Positions 17,555-26,079 are shown, counted from the first letter of the stretch. The stretch is 64,000 bases of DNA from Streptomyces natalensis ATCC 27448 (GCF_000935125.1 NZ_JRKI01000056.1:62001-126000), one strand, 5' to 3'. The notes: generated by a model from the letters alone, not told the origin. A program made the numbers and translations.

Positions 17555-19105
17555 TCACACGCGGATATACCACCCACGGGTTTTGAGCAGCCGCGCGAGC
17601 GGCACGTAGAACAGGAACAGCCACAACAATGCCCACACCATGCTTGCGAGCGGCGCAGGCATCCAGGAGGCAAGGCCGACATCGGCGAACACGCTCCACA
17701 CCGATCCCTCCTCGCCGTGGTACCGGACCGGAATGTAGTTCAGCGTGTCGGTGACGAGTTCGGACAGGACATAGAAGAACAGCGGGTTGCGGCCAAGAGC
17801 CACCAGCGTGTCGCCCACGGGCAAGCGCCCCCGACGGGCAGCGGCGGTCACACCGGTGCAGGCCGACGGCAACCATCGTCCGAGGCGGCTCCCCGCGCCG
17901 GACCTGGCAACACCGGCCGGGCTGTGGGGAGAAGGCCACAGCCCGCCGTCGAGCGCCAGTAGGACCAGGCCAAAGCCAATGGTCGTGATCCCGATGGTCA
18001 CGAGGGCGTATGACGGAGTCCACAACTGTTTGCCGATCGGGATGACCAGGCCCAGCGCGAGGCCGGCCCCGACGCACATCACGCCGACGGCGAGCAGAAG
18101 GGACGCACGCCGGCGAACGCCGGCGGTCACGCCGTAGCGACGCTTGTTCCGGACGATGTCCATACCGACGACAAGACCTGCCCAGCAGTTGACCACTGCC
18201 ACCAGCGTCGACATGAGACCTTCTGGGTCGAACTTGCCGCCGTCGAAGTTGTGCCCAACACCCCACATGTTCGTGTCGATGTAGGCCTCGAGCGAGCAGT
18301 CCGGGGCCAGTACGTGGACGTCGGCGCATTCGGGCCACGGGTTGTGAAAGGTGTACGTCGCCACGATCCAGACGGCGACGCACGTGAGGGGGAACCCACC
18401 CAGCAGGAACGTCCGGGCCAGGGAGCGGACAACACGGGACCGCGTACCAGCGGGTGTCGCAGCCTTGCCCTCGGAGCCTGCCGGGCTGCTGACGGGCAGC
18501 ATGGACCAGGCGCACGTGAGGTACAGCAGCGATACCGCCAGGTATACGACGGCCAGTCGCTGTAGCACACCGACGAACCGCAAGTGCTCCAAGATCTCGG
18601 GCAGGAACGGGAACGCGTTGAGGAACATGCCGATCGCGTACAGAAGGGTGGCGCGGCGCCCGATGCGCAGCAGATGAGGCCGTCTGTCCGGTCCGCCCGG
18701 CTCGTGCATGGCCGACGGCCGGAGAAAAGTCGACATGGACACCGGCACTGCCATACCCATGGCGAACAAGAACCCAGGAAAGACCAGGTCGGCGACCGTC
18801 AGCCCAAAGCCGTTCGCGTGCAGTACGGCAGGGGCAGCGATCTCCGCCACCTGGCTGCCGATGAAGAGGCGCAGGACAACGACGGACCCGCGAGACGCGT
18901 CCAAGGCCTTGAGACGCCGGCGGGCAGGTACGGATTCCGGCCCCTGTCCCACCGGCTGCGCCGTCGAGGCGTCAACAGCGGTCGGAATGGCGAAGGGAAT
19001 GGCCGCCGACGCCTGACCCGACACGGCACCATCGCCTTTGCGACCGTTGTAGGCATCGATCCGCGAAACAACGCGACTGCCCACGGTCCCGCTCATCCAG
19101 CCCAT
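17555..19105 (-). CDS. Membrane acyltransferase, HGSNAT/NagX-like (DUF5009/DUF1624)
   Basis: About 516 residues with roughly ten TM segments. The N-terminal arginine-flanked RRRLKALDASRGSVVVLRL followed by LVFPGFLFAMGMAVP is the signature of the heparan-alpha-glucosaminide N-acetyltransferase family. RIGRRATLLYAIGMFLN and the C-terminal LGRNPLFFYVLSEL match as well. Such proteins move acetyl groups from cytoplasmic acetyl-CoA to amino sugars across the membrane; bacterial NagX-type members are linked to GlcNAc metabolism. An extracellular loop carries two Cys (PECADVHVLAPDCSLEAY). The start ATG 19103-19105 has GAGG six bases upstream; TTG 19156 has none. It is in tandem with the 19150-19869 gene, 44 bases apart. 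Confidence 0.78.
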   Translation of the reverse strand: MGWMSGTVGSRVVSRIDAYNGRKGDGAVSGQASAAIPFAIPTAVDASTAQPVGQGPESVPARRRLKALDASRGSVVVLRLFIGSQVAEIAAPAVLHANGFGLTVADLVFPGFLFAMGMAVPVSMSTFLRPSAMHEPGGPDRRPHLLRIGRRATLLYAIGMFLNAFPFLPEILEHLRFVGVLQRLAVVYLAVSLLYLTCAWSMLPVSSPAGSEGKAATPAGTRSRVVRSLARTFLLGGFPLTCVAVWIVATYTFHNPWPECADVHVLAPDCSLEAYIDTNMWGVGHNFDGGKFDPEGLMSTLVAVVNCWAGLVVGMDIVRNKRRYGVTAGVRRRASLLLAVGVMCVGAGLALGLVIPIGKQLWTPSYALVTIGITTIGFGLVLLALDGGLWPSPHSPAGVARSGAGSRLGRWLPSACTGVTAAARRGRLPVGDTLVALGRNPLFFYVLSELVTDTLNYIPVRYHGEEGSVWSVFADVGLASWMPAPLASMVWALLWLFLFYVPLARLLKTRGWYIRV

Positions 19106-19149
19106 GCGCGCCTCTGATTCATGCCAGGCCTTCCCTTGTGTGGACCGTT

Positions 19150-19869
19150 TCACCAACGCTGGGCTTGGGGCGTGCTGGTCTGGATGGTGGCGCCTTTCGT
19201 GACGAAGTAGAAGTCTTCGTCTTCGATGTCGGCGCGGCTCTGTTCACCGATGTACAGATCGAGGTGCTTGACGTCGTCGCAGCCGATGCTGCACAGGTCA
19301 TCGACGCGCCAGTGCGCGGATTTCACGCGCGTGCAGACCTCACCGGGCACTCCCGGACCGCAGTCGGTGACGCGGATCTGCGTGCCCGTTGAAAGATGGT
19401 TGGCGGCGACGGACTGCCAGGGCACCAGGGCGTTGTCGTGGGAGCCCATCGGGGGAGTACGGGTCGCGAAGTAGCAGTGCCGGTCGAAGTCCCAGCCGAG
19501 ATAGTCCCCACGGGCGGTTTTGCCGAAGCCCTCCAGTCTGACGCGCTCCAGGTAGTCGGCAGGGAAGCTGTACGGCAGGCTTTGGCCGGCGCAGACCTGG
19601 CCGCGGATGCTGCGCCGGGGGCCGTGATGGTACGCCTCGCTGGGAGTGAAGTAGACGGTGAGGGTGTATCCCCCCTGGGGGACCGTGTCCGTCTGCGGCA
19701 GATCGATGGTGTTCAGCCGGTGATGCAGCCGCAGGCCGGCGTAGCCGAGAGCGGCGAGAACCAGCAGGCCGCACGCCAGGCGCAGCAGGGTCCTGCCGCG
19801 CGGGGTGCGCGGGCGGTGTTCCGGTGGTGCGGGCGCGGTGGGTGGAGGGGCGTCCAAGTGCGCGGCCAT
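19150..19869 (-). CDS. Anchored extracytoplasmic protein with double-psi/3D-like C-terminus
   Basis: A 239-residue protein with a short Pro-rich cytoplasmic head, one TM (about 29-48, LACGLLVLAALGYAGLRL) and an exported domain. The C-terminal part VAANHLSTGTQIRVTDCGPG...WRVDDLCSIGCDD...LDLYIGEQ resembles the 3D / RlpA-like double-psi beta barrel of peptidoglycan-active proteins: a strand-turn 'TDCGPG', then spaced aspartates and a final hydrophobic D-x-Y strand. Six Cys in the exported region probably form disulfides. This is motif reading only. It is the first gene of a probable two-gene unit with the HGSNAT-like acyltransferase and divergent from the polysaccharide synthase, so a cell-surface glycan role is plausible. 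Confidence 0.65.
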   Translation of the reverse strand: MAAHLDAPPPTAPAPPEHRPRTPRGRTLLRLACGLLVLAALGYAGLRLHHRLNTIDLPQTDTVPQGGYTLTVYFTPSEAYHHGPRRSIRGQVCAGQSLPYSFPADYLERVRLEGFGKTARGDYLGWDFDRHCYFATRTPPMGSHDNALVPWQSVAANHLSTGTQIRVTDCGPGVPGEVCTRVKSAHWRVDDLCSIGCDDVKHLDLYIGEQSRADIEDEDFYFVTKGATIQTSTPQAQRW

Positions 19870-20003
19870 GGATGGGGTCTACTCCGGGCGGGTTGCAGGG
19901 GCAGGCCCTGACATGGCGTCATCTGCGTTGACGGGGCCGGTGCGTGCGCCACGGCCCGTCGGCGGGTTCACTACAGGCCGCCCTCGAAGACGCTCTCGTC
20001 GTC

Positions 20004-20053
20004 CGTGTCCTGTGCCTTGCTCGACGGTCGTGTCCTGCACCTTGCTCGACGGT
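20004..20053 (+). repeat. 25-bp tandem repeat, two copies
   Basis: CGTGTCCTGTGCCTTGCTCG plus ACGGT is repeated immediately with two base changes (TG to CA). It lies in the promoter region between divergent genes, so it could be a paired regulator site. Confidence 0.7.
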
Positions 20054-20232
20054 CAGGCCGCGGGCTGCCCGCCGACACTCTGGCATGAGCCCCTCGAACC
20101 CTTGGGCAGCGAAGCGGGCCGGGTCGCCGAAGTCGCCCCATTCGCCGCATCCGCCGTCAAGTCGCGTGGCTGCGGCTCGCTCCTGCGGGGGAATGCCCGC
20201 GCGCCATGGAAACCGCTCGCAGACGATCTTCC

Positions 20233-20246
20233 TAGCATCCGGTGCC
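20233..20246 (+). promoter_or_regulatory. Candidate -10 (TAGCAT) for a leaderless transcript
   Basis: TAGCAT at 20233-20238 fits the streptomycete TAGNNT -10. The GTG start codon of the next gene begins eight bases further on, where a transcript would start, and there is no Shine-Dalgarno sequence. The -35 is not clear. Confidence 0.4.
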
Positions 20247-20465
20247 GTGAGCAACGAGCTTCTCAGCCCGCCGCGTCCGCAGCCCACCCCATCCCTCTTC
20301 GACGACCCGCACGGCCACCGCCGCAGGCTCGTGACCGCCGTGGGAGCGGTGGTGTGCCTCTTGTGCCTGTGCATCCTCGCGGTGGCCGGCAGCGTGCTGT
20401 ACGCCGACCCCAGGGCGCCTGCAATGAGCCCGGTCGAGGCCGTCGGCACGACCCCCGTGCGATGA
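20247..20465 (+). CDS. Small single-TM protein coupled to polysaccharide synthase
   Basis: Seventy-two codons from GTG 20247. A cytoplasmic start (VSNELLSPPRPQPTP) with HGHRRR just before the membrane leads into one strong TM (about 28-48, VTAVGAVVCLLCLCILAVAG) and a short outside tail. Its TGA overlaps the ATG of the synthase gene (ATGA), a typical translational coupling, so the two products are probably made in fixed proportion. There is no SD; initiation may be leaderless. In the S. lividans mat locus a membrane protein gene also precedes matB, but I cannot show homology from this length. It may be a stabilising subunit of the synthase. Confidence 0.6.
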   Translation: MSNELLSPPRPQPTPSLFDDPHGHRRRLVTAVGAVVCLLCLCILAVAGSVLYADPRAPAMSPVEAVGTTPVR

Positions 20466-22561
20466 GGGCGGTCTCGCCCCGCGGGCACTGGTGGGTCCTG
20501 GCCGGTGTCCTCACGGTGTTCCTGGCGGCCCTGTTCCTGGCGACCTCGATCCTGCGCGGCGTCGGTGAACCGGGCACCGACCAGGACCAGGAGCCGGACG
20601 GCCTCGTGCCGCATTCCGTGTCCGGCGGCGGACCCGTCGTCGACACCCGAAGCGGCTCCCCGGTCAGCCTGGACGTGCGCCCAGGCACGGTGGCGCTCAC
20701 CTTCGACGACGGCCCGGACCCCACCTGGACCCCGCGGATCCTCCAACTGCTGGCCGCAAAACATGTACCGGCGACGTTCTTCGTCATCGGCCGGCACGTG
20801 GTCGAACGCCCCGGGCTGGTCCGCGCGGAGACGGCCGCAGGACACGAAGTCGGCCTGCACACCTTCACCCACGCCGACCTGGCCACCGCACCGATCTGGC
20901 AGATGCGCCTGGAGCTCGCCACCAGCCGTGCCGTCCTGGCCGGAGCCACCGGGACGAGCACGACGCTCCTGCGGCCGCCGTTCTCCTCCATGCCCGACGC
21001 GGTCAACAACCGTGACTGGCACGCCGCTTTGCGCACGGGTGCGCTGGGCTACCTGACCGTCCTGTCCACCCAGGACGGTCTCGACTGGGAGGCACGCAAC
21101 GCCGAAGACATCGTGCGCGACGCCGCGCCGCAGGACGGCCGAGGGGCCGTCGTCCTCCTGCACGACGGCGGCGGCGACCGGTCCCGGACCGTCGCGGCCC
21201 TGGGGCGGCTCATCGACACCCTCAAAGCACGCGGATACCGCTTCACCACTGTGACCAAGGCAGTCGGCCTGCCGCCCCAGGCAGCCTCGGCCACGCGGCT
21301 CGACCGCTGGTACGGCACCGCCCTGATCGGCCTGATTCAAGCAGCCGTCACCGTGCCCCCCGCTGCCGCCTGGCTGCTGTACGCGGTGGCCCTGCTGACC
21401 ACCGCCCGCCTGCTCTTGCTCGCCGCGGCGGCGGCCGCACACCGAAGGCGCACCGGAAAACGGGCTTTGCCCCAACCCCTGCCCAGCGTCTCCGCCGTCA
21501 TCCCCGCCCACAACGAGCAGGCGACCATCGCCTCCTGCGTACGCGCTCTGCTGGACGGCGGCTGTCCCGACATCGATGTCGTCGTGGTCGACGACGGCTC
21601 GACCGACGACACCGCGGCAGCAGCCCGCACCGTGACGGACCCCAGGGTGCGCGTCGTGACCCAGCCCAACCGGGGCAAGCCCGCCGCCCTGAACGCAGGC
21701 ATCGCGCACGCCGCGCACGAGGTGATCCTCATGGTCGACGCGGACACCACGATTGCCCCGGGCGCGGTGGCACGCCTGGCCGCCTCTCTCGCCGACCCGT
21801 CGGTCGGCGCGGTGGCCGGCAACACGAAGGTCGCCAACCGCAAGGGCCTGCTGCCCCTGTGGCAGCACCTCGAATACGTCATGAGCTTCGGCCTGGAACG
21901 CCGGCTGTTCGACCTGGCCGGCGCCAGCCCGACCGTTCCCGGAGCCATCGGGGCCTTCCGGCGATCAGCCCTGGCCTCCTGCGGCGGCATCAGCGCCGAC
22001 ACCCTCGCCGAAGACACCGACATCGCCATGGCCCTGTGCCGGGCCGGCTGGCGCGTCGTCTACCGAAGCGACGCACACGCCCGCACTCACGTCCCCACGA
22101 CCCTTGCCGGCCTTTGGCACCAGCGCCACAGATGGGCCTACGGCACCCTCCAGTCCATCTGGAAGCACCGGCACGCCGTCAAGGAAACCGGCATCGCCGG
22201 CCGCCTCGGCCGCCGCACCCTCCCCTATCTGCTGCTGTTCCAACTCGCCCTGCCGCTCGCAGCACCCCTCATGGACGCCGCCGCCCTGTACGGGCTCACC
22301 TCCGGGACCACGCCCGTCCCGGCATTCACCTGGGCCGTCTTCACCCTCGCCCAACTCGCCCTCGCCGCCTACGCCCTGCGCAAGGACAACGAGAGCCTGC
22401 GCCACCTGTGGCTCGTCCCGCCCCAGCAGATCCTCTACCGCTTGGCCCTGTGCCTGGTCACCATCCACGCCCTGGTCACCGCAGCACTCGGAGCCGGCCC
22501 CCGGTGGCGGAACCCCTCCACAACCCATGCGGAGGCACGGGCGCACCCAGCAACGGCGTAA
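20462..22561 (+). CDS. Bifunctional polysaccharide deacetylase / family 2 glycosyltransferase (MatB/PgaC-like)
   Basis: A 699-residue fusion. TM1 lies at 12-32. The NodB deacetylase domain (about 75-265) carries FDDGPDP (Asp82-Asp83), metal histidines in HTFTH (His133, His137), RPPF (171-174) and LLHDGGG (233-238). TM segments follow (about 287-326), then a GT2 domain (340-560) with VVVVDDGSTDD, DAD (426-428), ED (517-518) and the processive-synthase motif QRHRW (554-558). Two or three further TMs close the protein. All catalytic motifs are intact. The architecture matches MatB, which makes and deacetylates a PNAG-like extracellular polymer that clumps Streptomyces mycelium; that function is inferred here. 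The ATG overlaps the preceding stop. Confidence 0.88.
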   Translation: MRAVSPRGHWWVLAGVLTVFLAALFLATSILRGVGEPGTDQDQEPDGLVPHSVSGGGPVVDTRSGSPVSLDVRPGTVALTFDDGPDPTWTPRILQLLAAKHVPATFFVIGRHVVERPGLVRAETAAGHEVGLHTFTHADLATAPIWQMRLELATSRAVLAGATGTSTTLLRPPFSSMPDAVNNRDWHAALRTGALGYLTVLSTQDGLDWEARNAEDIVRDAAPQDGRGAVVLLHDGGGDRSRTVAALGRLIDTLKARGYRFTTVTKAVGLPPQAASATRLDRWYGTALIGLIQAAVTVPPAAAWLLYAVALLTTARLLLLAAAAAAHRRRTGKRALPQPLPSVSAVIPAHNEQATIASCVRALLDGGCPDIDVVVVDDGSTDDTAAAARTVTDPRVRVVTQPNRGKPAALNAGIAHAAHEVILMVDADTTIAPGAVARLAASLADPSVGAVAGNTKVANRKGLLPLWQHLEYVMSFGLERRLFDLAGASPTVPGAIGAFRRSALASCGGISADTLAEDTDIAMALCRAGWRVVYRSDAHARTHVPTTLAGLWHQRHRWAYGTLQSIWKHRHAVKETGIAGRLGRRTLPYLLLFQLALPLAAPLMDAAALYGLTSGTTPVPAFTWAVFTLAQLALAAYALRKDNESLRHLWLVPPQQILYRLALCLVTIHALVTAALGAGPRWRNPSTTHAEARAHPATA

Positions 22562-22672
22562 CCACCCGTCCCAGGCGTTCACCGATACCGACTCCAGCTC
22601 TCCCGCTCTCCCGCTCTCCCGCTCCCCAGACGGCCCGCTGCAACGTAGTCGCCCACCCGAGCAAAGAAGGCG

Positions 22673-22768
22673 ATGCTCTTCTTCCTCATCGCGGTCGCCC
22701 TGTCAGCACCCTGGGCCTGTGCGGTCGGTGCCGCTCTCCTCGTCATCTCGGTCATCGTGGGCCGGTGA
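22673..22768 (+). CDS. Possible 31-residue membrane peptide
   Basis: The ATG at 22673, preceded by AAAGAAGG, opens 31 codons ending in TGA. The product starts MLFFLIAVALSAPWACAVGA and continues as one hydrophobic helix ending VIVGR. An SD plus a full-length TM is unusual for chance. It lies 111 bases downstream of the synthase stop on the same strand, so it could be its last gene. I know no homolog. Chance occurrence remains possible. Confidence 0.4.
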   Translation: MLFFLIAVALSAPWACAVGAALLVISVIVGR

Positions 22769-23136
22769 CGCCGGAGAGCGCCACGCCGAGCCACCGGGAG
22801 CCCAGGCGAGCGTGACGGTCACCCGCCCGCTTCCGGCTGTGCGGTCGTGGGTGAAGTTGCGTTCACGTCGGGCATCGCCATGGCAGGGGGCCTGGCATGG
22901 CGCGTCTGATGGGGGATGCCGCAGAAATCCTTGGGCATATCCGCCCCGGTGGAATCCGGCCGGTCGCCGCGATTCATGTTCGGGAAATGCGCGACCGCGT
23001 CCGAGTACACCGTGAAGAGCATGCCGGCCGGCCAGCGGCGGGACAGCCGAGGCAGACGGGGGACGGCCACCAACCGTTATAAGGATCAGGCGGGTTCGGG
23101 TGATGAGCTTGCCGAGGCTCGCGCCGACGACGCGGG
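22769..23136. other. Gene-poor stretch downstream of polysaccharide locus
   Basis: No supported gene. A minus-strand frame (22819-23073, MVAVPRLPRLSRRWPAG...) has a stretch of non-random-looking residues (AGMLFTVYSDAVAHFPNMN), but no SD and no recognised family. It may be a gene remnant. Confidence 0.35.
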
Positions 23137-23280
23137 TCAGAGGACCTGGTTGACGAAGGAAAACCCGAGGCCCACGCCGAGCGTGGTGAATACGCCCTGC
23201 CGATGGTCGCCGGTGAGGAGAAGTCCGAGGTATCCGACGGCCAGGGACCGACCGGGTGATCGTCCCCTGCGACTACACAC
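23137..23280 (-). pseudogene. Small membrane-protein fragment or short ORF
   Basis: Read leftwards from GTG 23278-23280, 47 codons end in TGA. The core RSLAVGYLGLLLTGDHRQG and VFTTLGVGLGFSFVNQVL is clearly amphipathic/transmembrane protein-like, with a turn between two hydrophobic helices. It overlaps the start of the oxidase remnant on the other strand. It could be a complete two-helix mini-protein or the C-terminal relic of a larger one; there is no SD. Confidence 0.35.
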
Positions 23281-23861
23281 GGGCCGCCTGCGAAGCGGAC
23301 CGCTGGGGCGGCGGCACCTGGGGACCCCGGGTCGCCTTCGCGGCCAAGTCCCATTTCGTGCGTGAACCGATCGGCACGGCGTCAGCAGCCGAGATGGCCA
23401 CCGCTCTTGAGCAGCTGCACAAGTTCACCGCCGTGGGCGGGGCCAGCGGCCTCCTCATCGACGCCCTCGGCGGCGCCGTCAGCGACCGGCCCCCCGGTGC
23501 CACCGCCTTCCCCCACCGGACTGCCGTCGGCGTCGTGCAATACCACTCCTACTGGCACCAGTTCACCGACCGCACGCACATCGACCGCAGACTCAAGTGG
23601 CTGCGCGACATCCATGCCACCATGCAGCCCCGCCTGGGGATCGGCGGCTACTCCAACGGCGTGGATCGCGAACTCAACGACTGGGCGGTGGCCTACCACG
23701 GCGAGAACTACCCAAGGATGCAGCGCGTCAAGGCCGCCTGTGACGCCGAGCAGCTGTTCACCTTCCCCCAAGCAGTCACGCCGGGCAGGCCGGTTGCTGA
23801 GCCTGCCGCCGACGATCAGAGTCCGAAGGCTCCGCAGCGAAATCGCGGCGATCGTGCATGA
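23256..23861 (+). pseudogene. Berberine-bridge-type FAD oxidoreductase, C-terminal remnant
   Basis: About 200 codons align in pattern with the C-terminal half of BBE-like FAD-linked oxidases. It shows AFAAKSHFVREPI and a VQYHSYWHQF strand, then WLRDIHATMQPRLGIGGYSNGVD and NDWAVAYHGENYPRMQRVK. It ends with the terminal BBE motif DAEQLFTFPQAV. A normal enzyme has about 250 more residues before this, holding the FAD-binding PCMH domain; none is found upstream. With no FAD site it is not an oxidase. It is most likely a 5'-truncated pseudogene; the apparent ATG at 23256 is incidental. Confidence 0.7.
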
Positions 23862-24181
23862 AGCCGGGGAACGGGGGGCCTTTTGCCTGATGGCATGGAG
23901 AGTGTGGTCGAGCCGGGTGAGCAGGCCGCGCTGCGGCTGCATCGGCGTACGGCGGCACTCGGTCGGCAGGGATTTCGTGGCGGTCCGGCGCGGTGGCGGC
24001 CCGGTGTTGTGCATCGGACTACGGCCGTCCTCGGCTTTCAGTCTCCTTGCGGTATCCGTGCCCGACCCCGACACCATTGCCGACCAGCTGCACGATGCAG
24101 CACCGCACCTCACCCCCTCGGCTGGTCGCGCACGGGGCCTGCCCCACAACGCGAACCTGCGGCCAGGCGCGCGCGCCGGCC
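23862..24181. other. Gene-free stretch between remnant oxidase and thymidine kinase
   Basis: Only shadow frames occur; nothing recognised on either strand. It marks the right edge of the accessory pocket. Confidence 0.4.
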
Positions 24182-24832
24182 TCAGTCAGAGGTGACCGGC
24201 AGCACATCGGGCGACAGCGCCGCCGCTCGGGCCGCAGCGCTCGTCATCCGCCTACGGTGATGGCGTCGGCACAGGACCTCGTACCCGACCTCCTCCGCGG
24301 GCATGTCCACATCCCCGACCACCACCTGCTCGCCCTCGACCACCATCTCGCCGCCCACCGTGCGGGCATTGTGAGTGGCCCGAGCGCCACACCAGCACAT
24401 CGCCTCGACCTGCAACGTCTCCACCCGGTCCGCCAGCTCGATCAGCCGTTGAGACCCCGGGAAGAGCTTCGTACGGAAGTCCGTGGTGATGCCGAAGGCA
24501 AAGACGTCCAGGGCAAGATCGTCCACGATCCGGGCCAGCTGGTCGATCTGGTCGGGCGCGAGGAACTGGGCCTCATCCACGATGACGTAATCGACCTTGC
24601 CGCCGTACGTCATCTGCTCCACGAGGTACCCATAGAGGTCCATCCCCGGGGCTGCCTCCACCGCATCCGTCACCAGCCCCAGACGCGACGACAGCTTCCC
24701 CTCACCCGCACGGTCATCGCGCGTGAAGATCAACCCCTTCAGCCCGCGCGCCGAGCGATTGTGCTCGATCTGGAGCGCCAGAGTCGACTTTCCACAGTCC
24801 ATCGTCCCGGAGAAGAACACCAGCTCGGGCAT
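24182..24832 (-). CDS. tdk: Thymidine kinase (type II)
   Basis: A 216-residue enzyme phosphorylating thymidine with ATP (pyrimidine salvage). The P-loop is GTMDCGKST near the N-terminus, Walker B/lasso DEAQF, the lid region follows, and a C-terminal zinc site is formed by CWCG and the late CRRH. All key elements are present and the length is normal. Start: ATG at 24830-24832. It is the last gene of a same-strand run (acyltransferase/synthetase, DUF5998, phosphodiesterase, kinase), 56 bases behind the phosphodiesterase, so co-transcription is likely. Confidence 0.93.
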   Translation of the reverse strand: MPELVFFSGTMDCGKSTLALQIEHNRSARGLKGLIFTRDDRAGEGKLSSRLGLVTDAVEAAPGMDLYGYLVEQMTYGGKVDYVIVDEAQFLAPDQIDQLARIVDDLALDVFAFGITTDFRTKLFPGSQRLIELADRVETLQVEAMCWCGARATHNARTVGGEMVVEGEQVVVGDVDMPAEEVGYEVLCRRHHRRRMTSAAARAAALSPDVLPVTSD

Positions 24833-24888
24833 GGGAAGTAGCGGGCCTTTCGGGCTCGTTGGGAGGGGACGGACAGGGGCCGCAGGGG

Positions 24889-26079
24889 TCAGGTGCGGAC
24901 TTCCAGGAGGGGCACCAGCTGCTCGGCCGGGGTCATCGAGCCGTGCAGGCCGACCATCGAGGACTCCCCCGGTTCGCGTTCGGAGGCGATGATGGCCATG
25001 TCGGCGTGCGCGACGGCCACCACATCGCCGATCCGGCCGCGTACCCGGTCATCGACCCGCGGGCCGAACCATCCGGCGGCGATGGCCTCTTCGCGGCTCG
25101 CCACCCACATCTGCTCGCCGACCACCTCGCGCCAGATGGCCAGCACATCGCCGGCCGCCCCCGGATGCGCGTACACATGCCGGGCCCGGCCCTCGCCGCC
25201 CAACAGGCGTACGCCGGCGCGCAGTTCCCAGTCCTCGTCGAAGTCGATCCGGGACTCGGGGCCGAAGGGAATGTCGATCATGCCGTGGTCGGCGGTGACG
25301 TACAGGACGGAGCGCGGCGGGAGCTGCTCGGCCAGCCGCTCGGCGAGCCGGTCGACGTACTGGAGCTGTCCGCGCCAGGCGTCCGAGTCGACGCCGTAGC
25401 GGTGGCCCTTGCCGTCGACCTCGGAGTAGTACGTGTAGACCAGCGAACGGTCACCGGCGGCGAGCTGCTCGGCGGCGAGGTCCATCCGCTCCTCGCCGGA
25501 GAGGCGGCCGTGGAAGGTGCCGCCGCTGAGCGCCACCTTGGTCAGCGGGGTGTGCTCGAAGTCCGGTGCGGAGACCTGGCAGGTGTGGATGCCGGCGGCG
25601 TCGGCCAGCCCGAAGACGGTCGGGTAGGGCTGCCAGACGTACGGGTCGGTCCACGGGCGCCAGCGCAGCTGGTTCATCAGGGCGCCGGTGGCCGGGTCCT
25701 CGCAGAGGTATCCGGCCAGGCCGTGGGCCCCCGGGGGCAGGCCGGTGCCGACCGAGGCGAGGGAGGTGGCGGTGGTGGCGGGGAACCCGGCGGTGAGCGG
25801 GCGGCCGGTGCCGTTGCAGGAGCTGTCCAGGAGAGAGGTCAGGAACGGCGCCTCCTCCGGGTGGGCGCGCAGCAGTTCCCAGCCGAGTCCGTCGACGAGG
25901 AACACGCAGGCCCGGTCGGCAGGGGCCAGTTCCATCGAGGTGGCGACCTCGCGCACCCCCTGGCCTGCGACGATGGCGGGCAGCAGATCGGCGAGCGAAC
26001 CCGTGCCGTAGCGCGGCACGGGGGCGGTGAGCGGGTCCAGGGGCGCCGGCTCGGGCCACGCGGGGGCGGTGTGGGCCAT
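24889..26079 (-). CDS. Alkaline phosphatase superfamily (nucleotide pyrophosphatase/phosphodiesterase)
   Basis: A 396-residue soluble protein of the type I phosphodiesterase fold. The metal Asp is in CVFLVDGLGWELL; the nucleophile Thr lies in AGFPATTATSLASVGTG, which is the conserved P-(A/S)-x-T; YSEVDGKGHRYG and VTADHGMIDI give the remaining Asp/His metal ligands. No signal peptide is visible. Its ATG overlaps the DUF5998 stop by one base (TGATG), a strong sign of translational coupling. Natural substrate unknown; the pairing with DUF5998 is conserved in Streptomyces as far as I recall. Confidence 0.88.
   Translation of the reverse strand: MAHTAPAWPEPAPLDPLTAPVPRYGTGSLADLLPAIVAGQGVREVATSMELAPADRACVFLVDGLGWELLRAHPEEAPFLTSLLDSSCNGTGRPLTAGFPATTATSLASVGTGLPPGAHGLAGYLCEDPATGALMNQLRWRPWTDPYVWQPYPTVFGLADAAGIHTCQVSAPDFEHTPLTKVALSGGTFHGRLSGEERMDLAAEQLAAGDRSLVYTYYSEVDGKGHRYGVDSDAWRGQLQYVDRLAERLAEQLPPRSVLYVTADHGMIDIPFGPESRIDFDEDWELRAGVRLLGGEGRARHVYAHPGAAGDVLAIWREVVGEQMWVASREEAIAAGWFGPRVDDRVRGRIGDVVAVAHADMAIIASEREPGESSMVGLHGSMTPAEQLVPLLEVRT

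Larger units (their letters stand above)
19870..20246. other. Divergent intergenic region of the polysaccharide locus
   Basis: Three hundred and seventy-seven bases between the anchored protein (-) and the small membrane protein (+). No coding sequence is supported. It contains a 25-bp imperfect tandem repeat at 20004-20053 and a -10-like element at its right end. Confidence 0.5.

Noticed and set aside
22819..23073. 84-codon minus-strand ORF downstream of the synthase
   Set aside because: No SD, no recognisable family; kept only as a possible remnant in the gap description.
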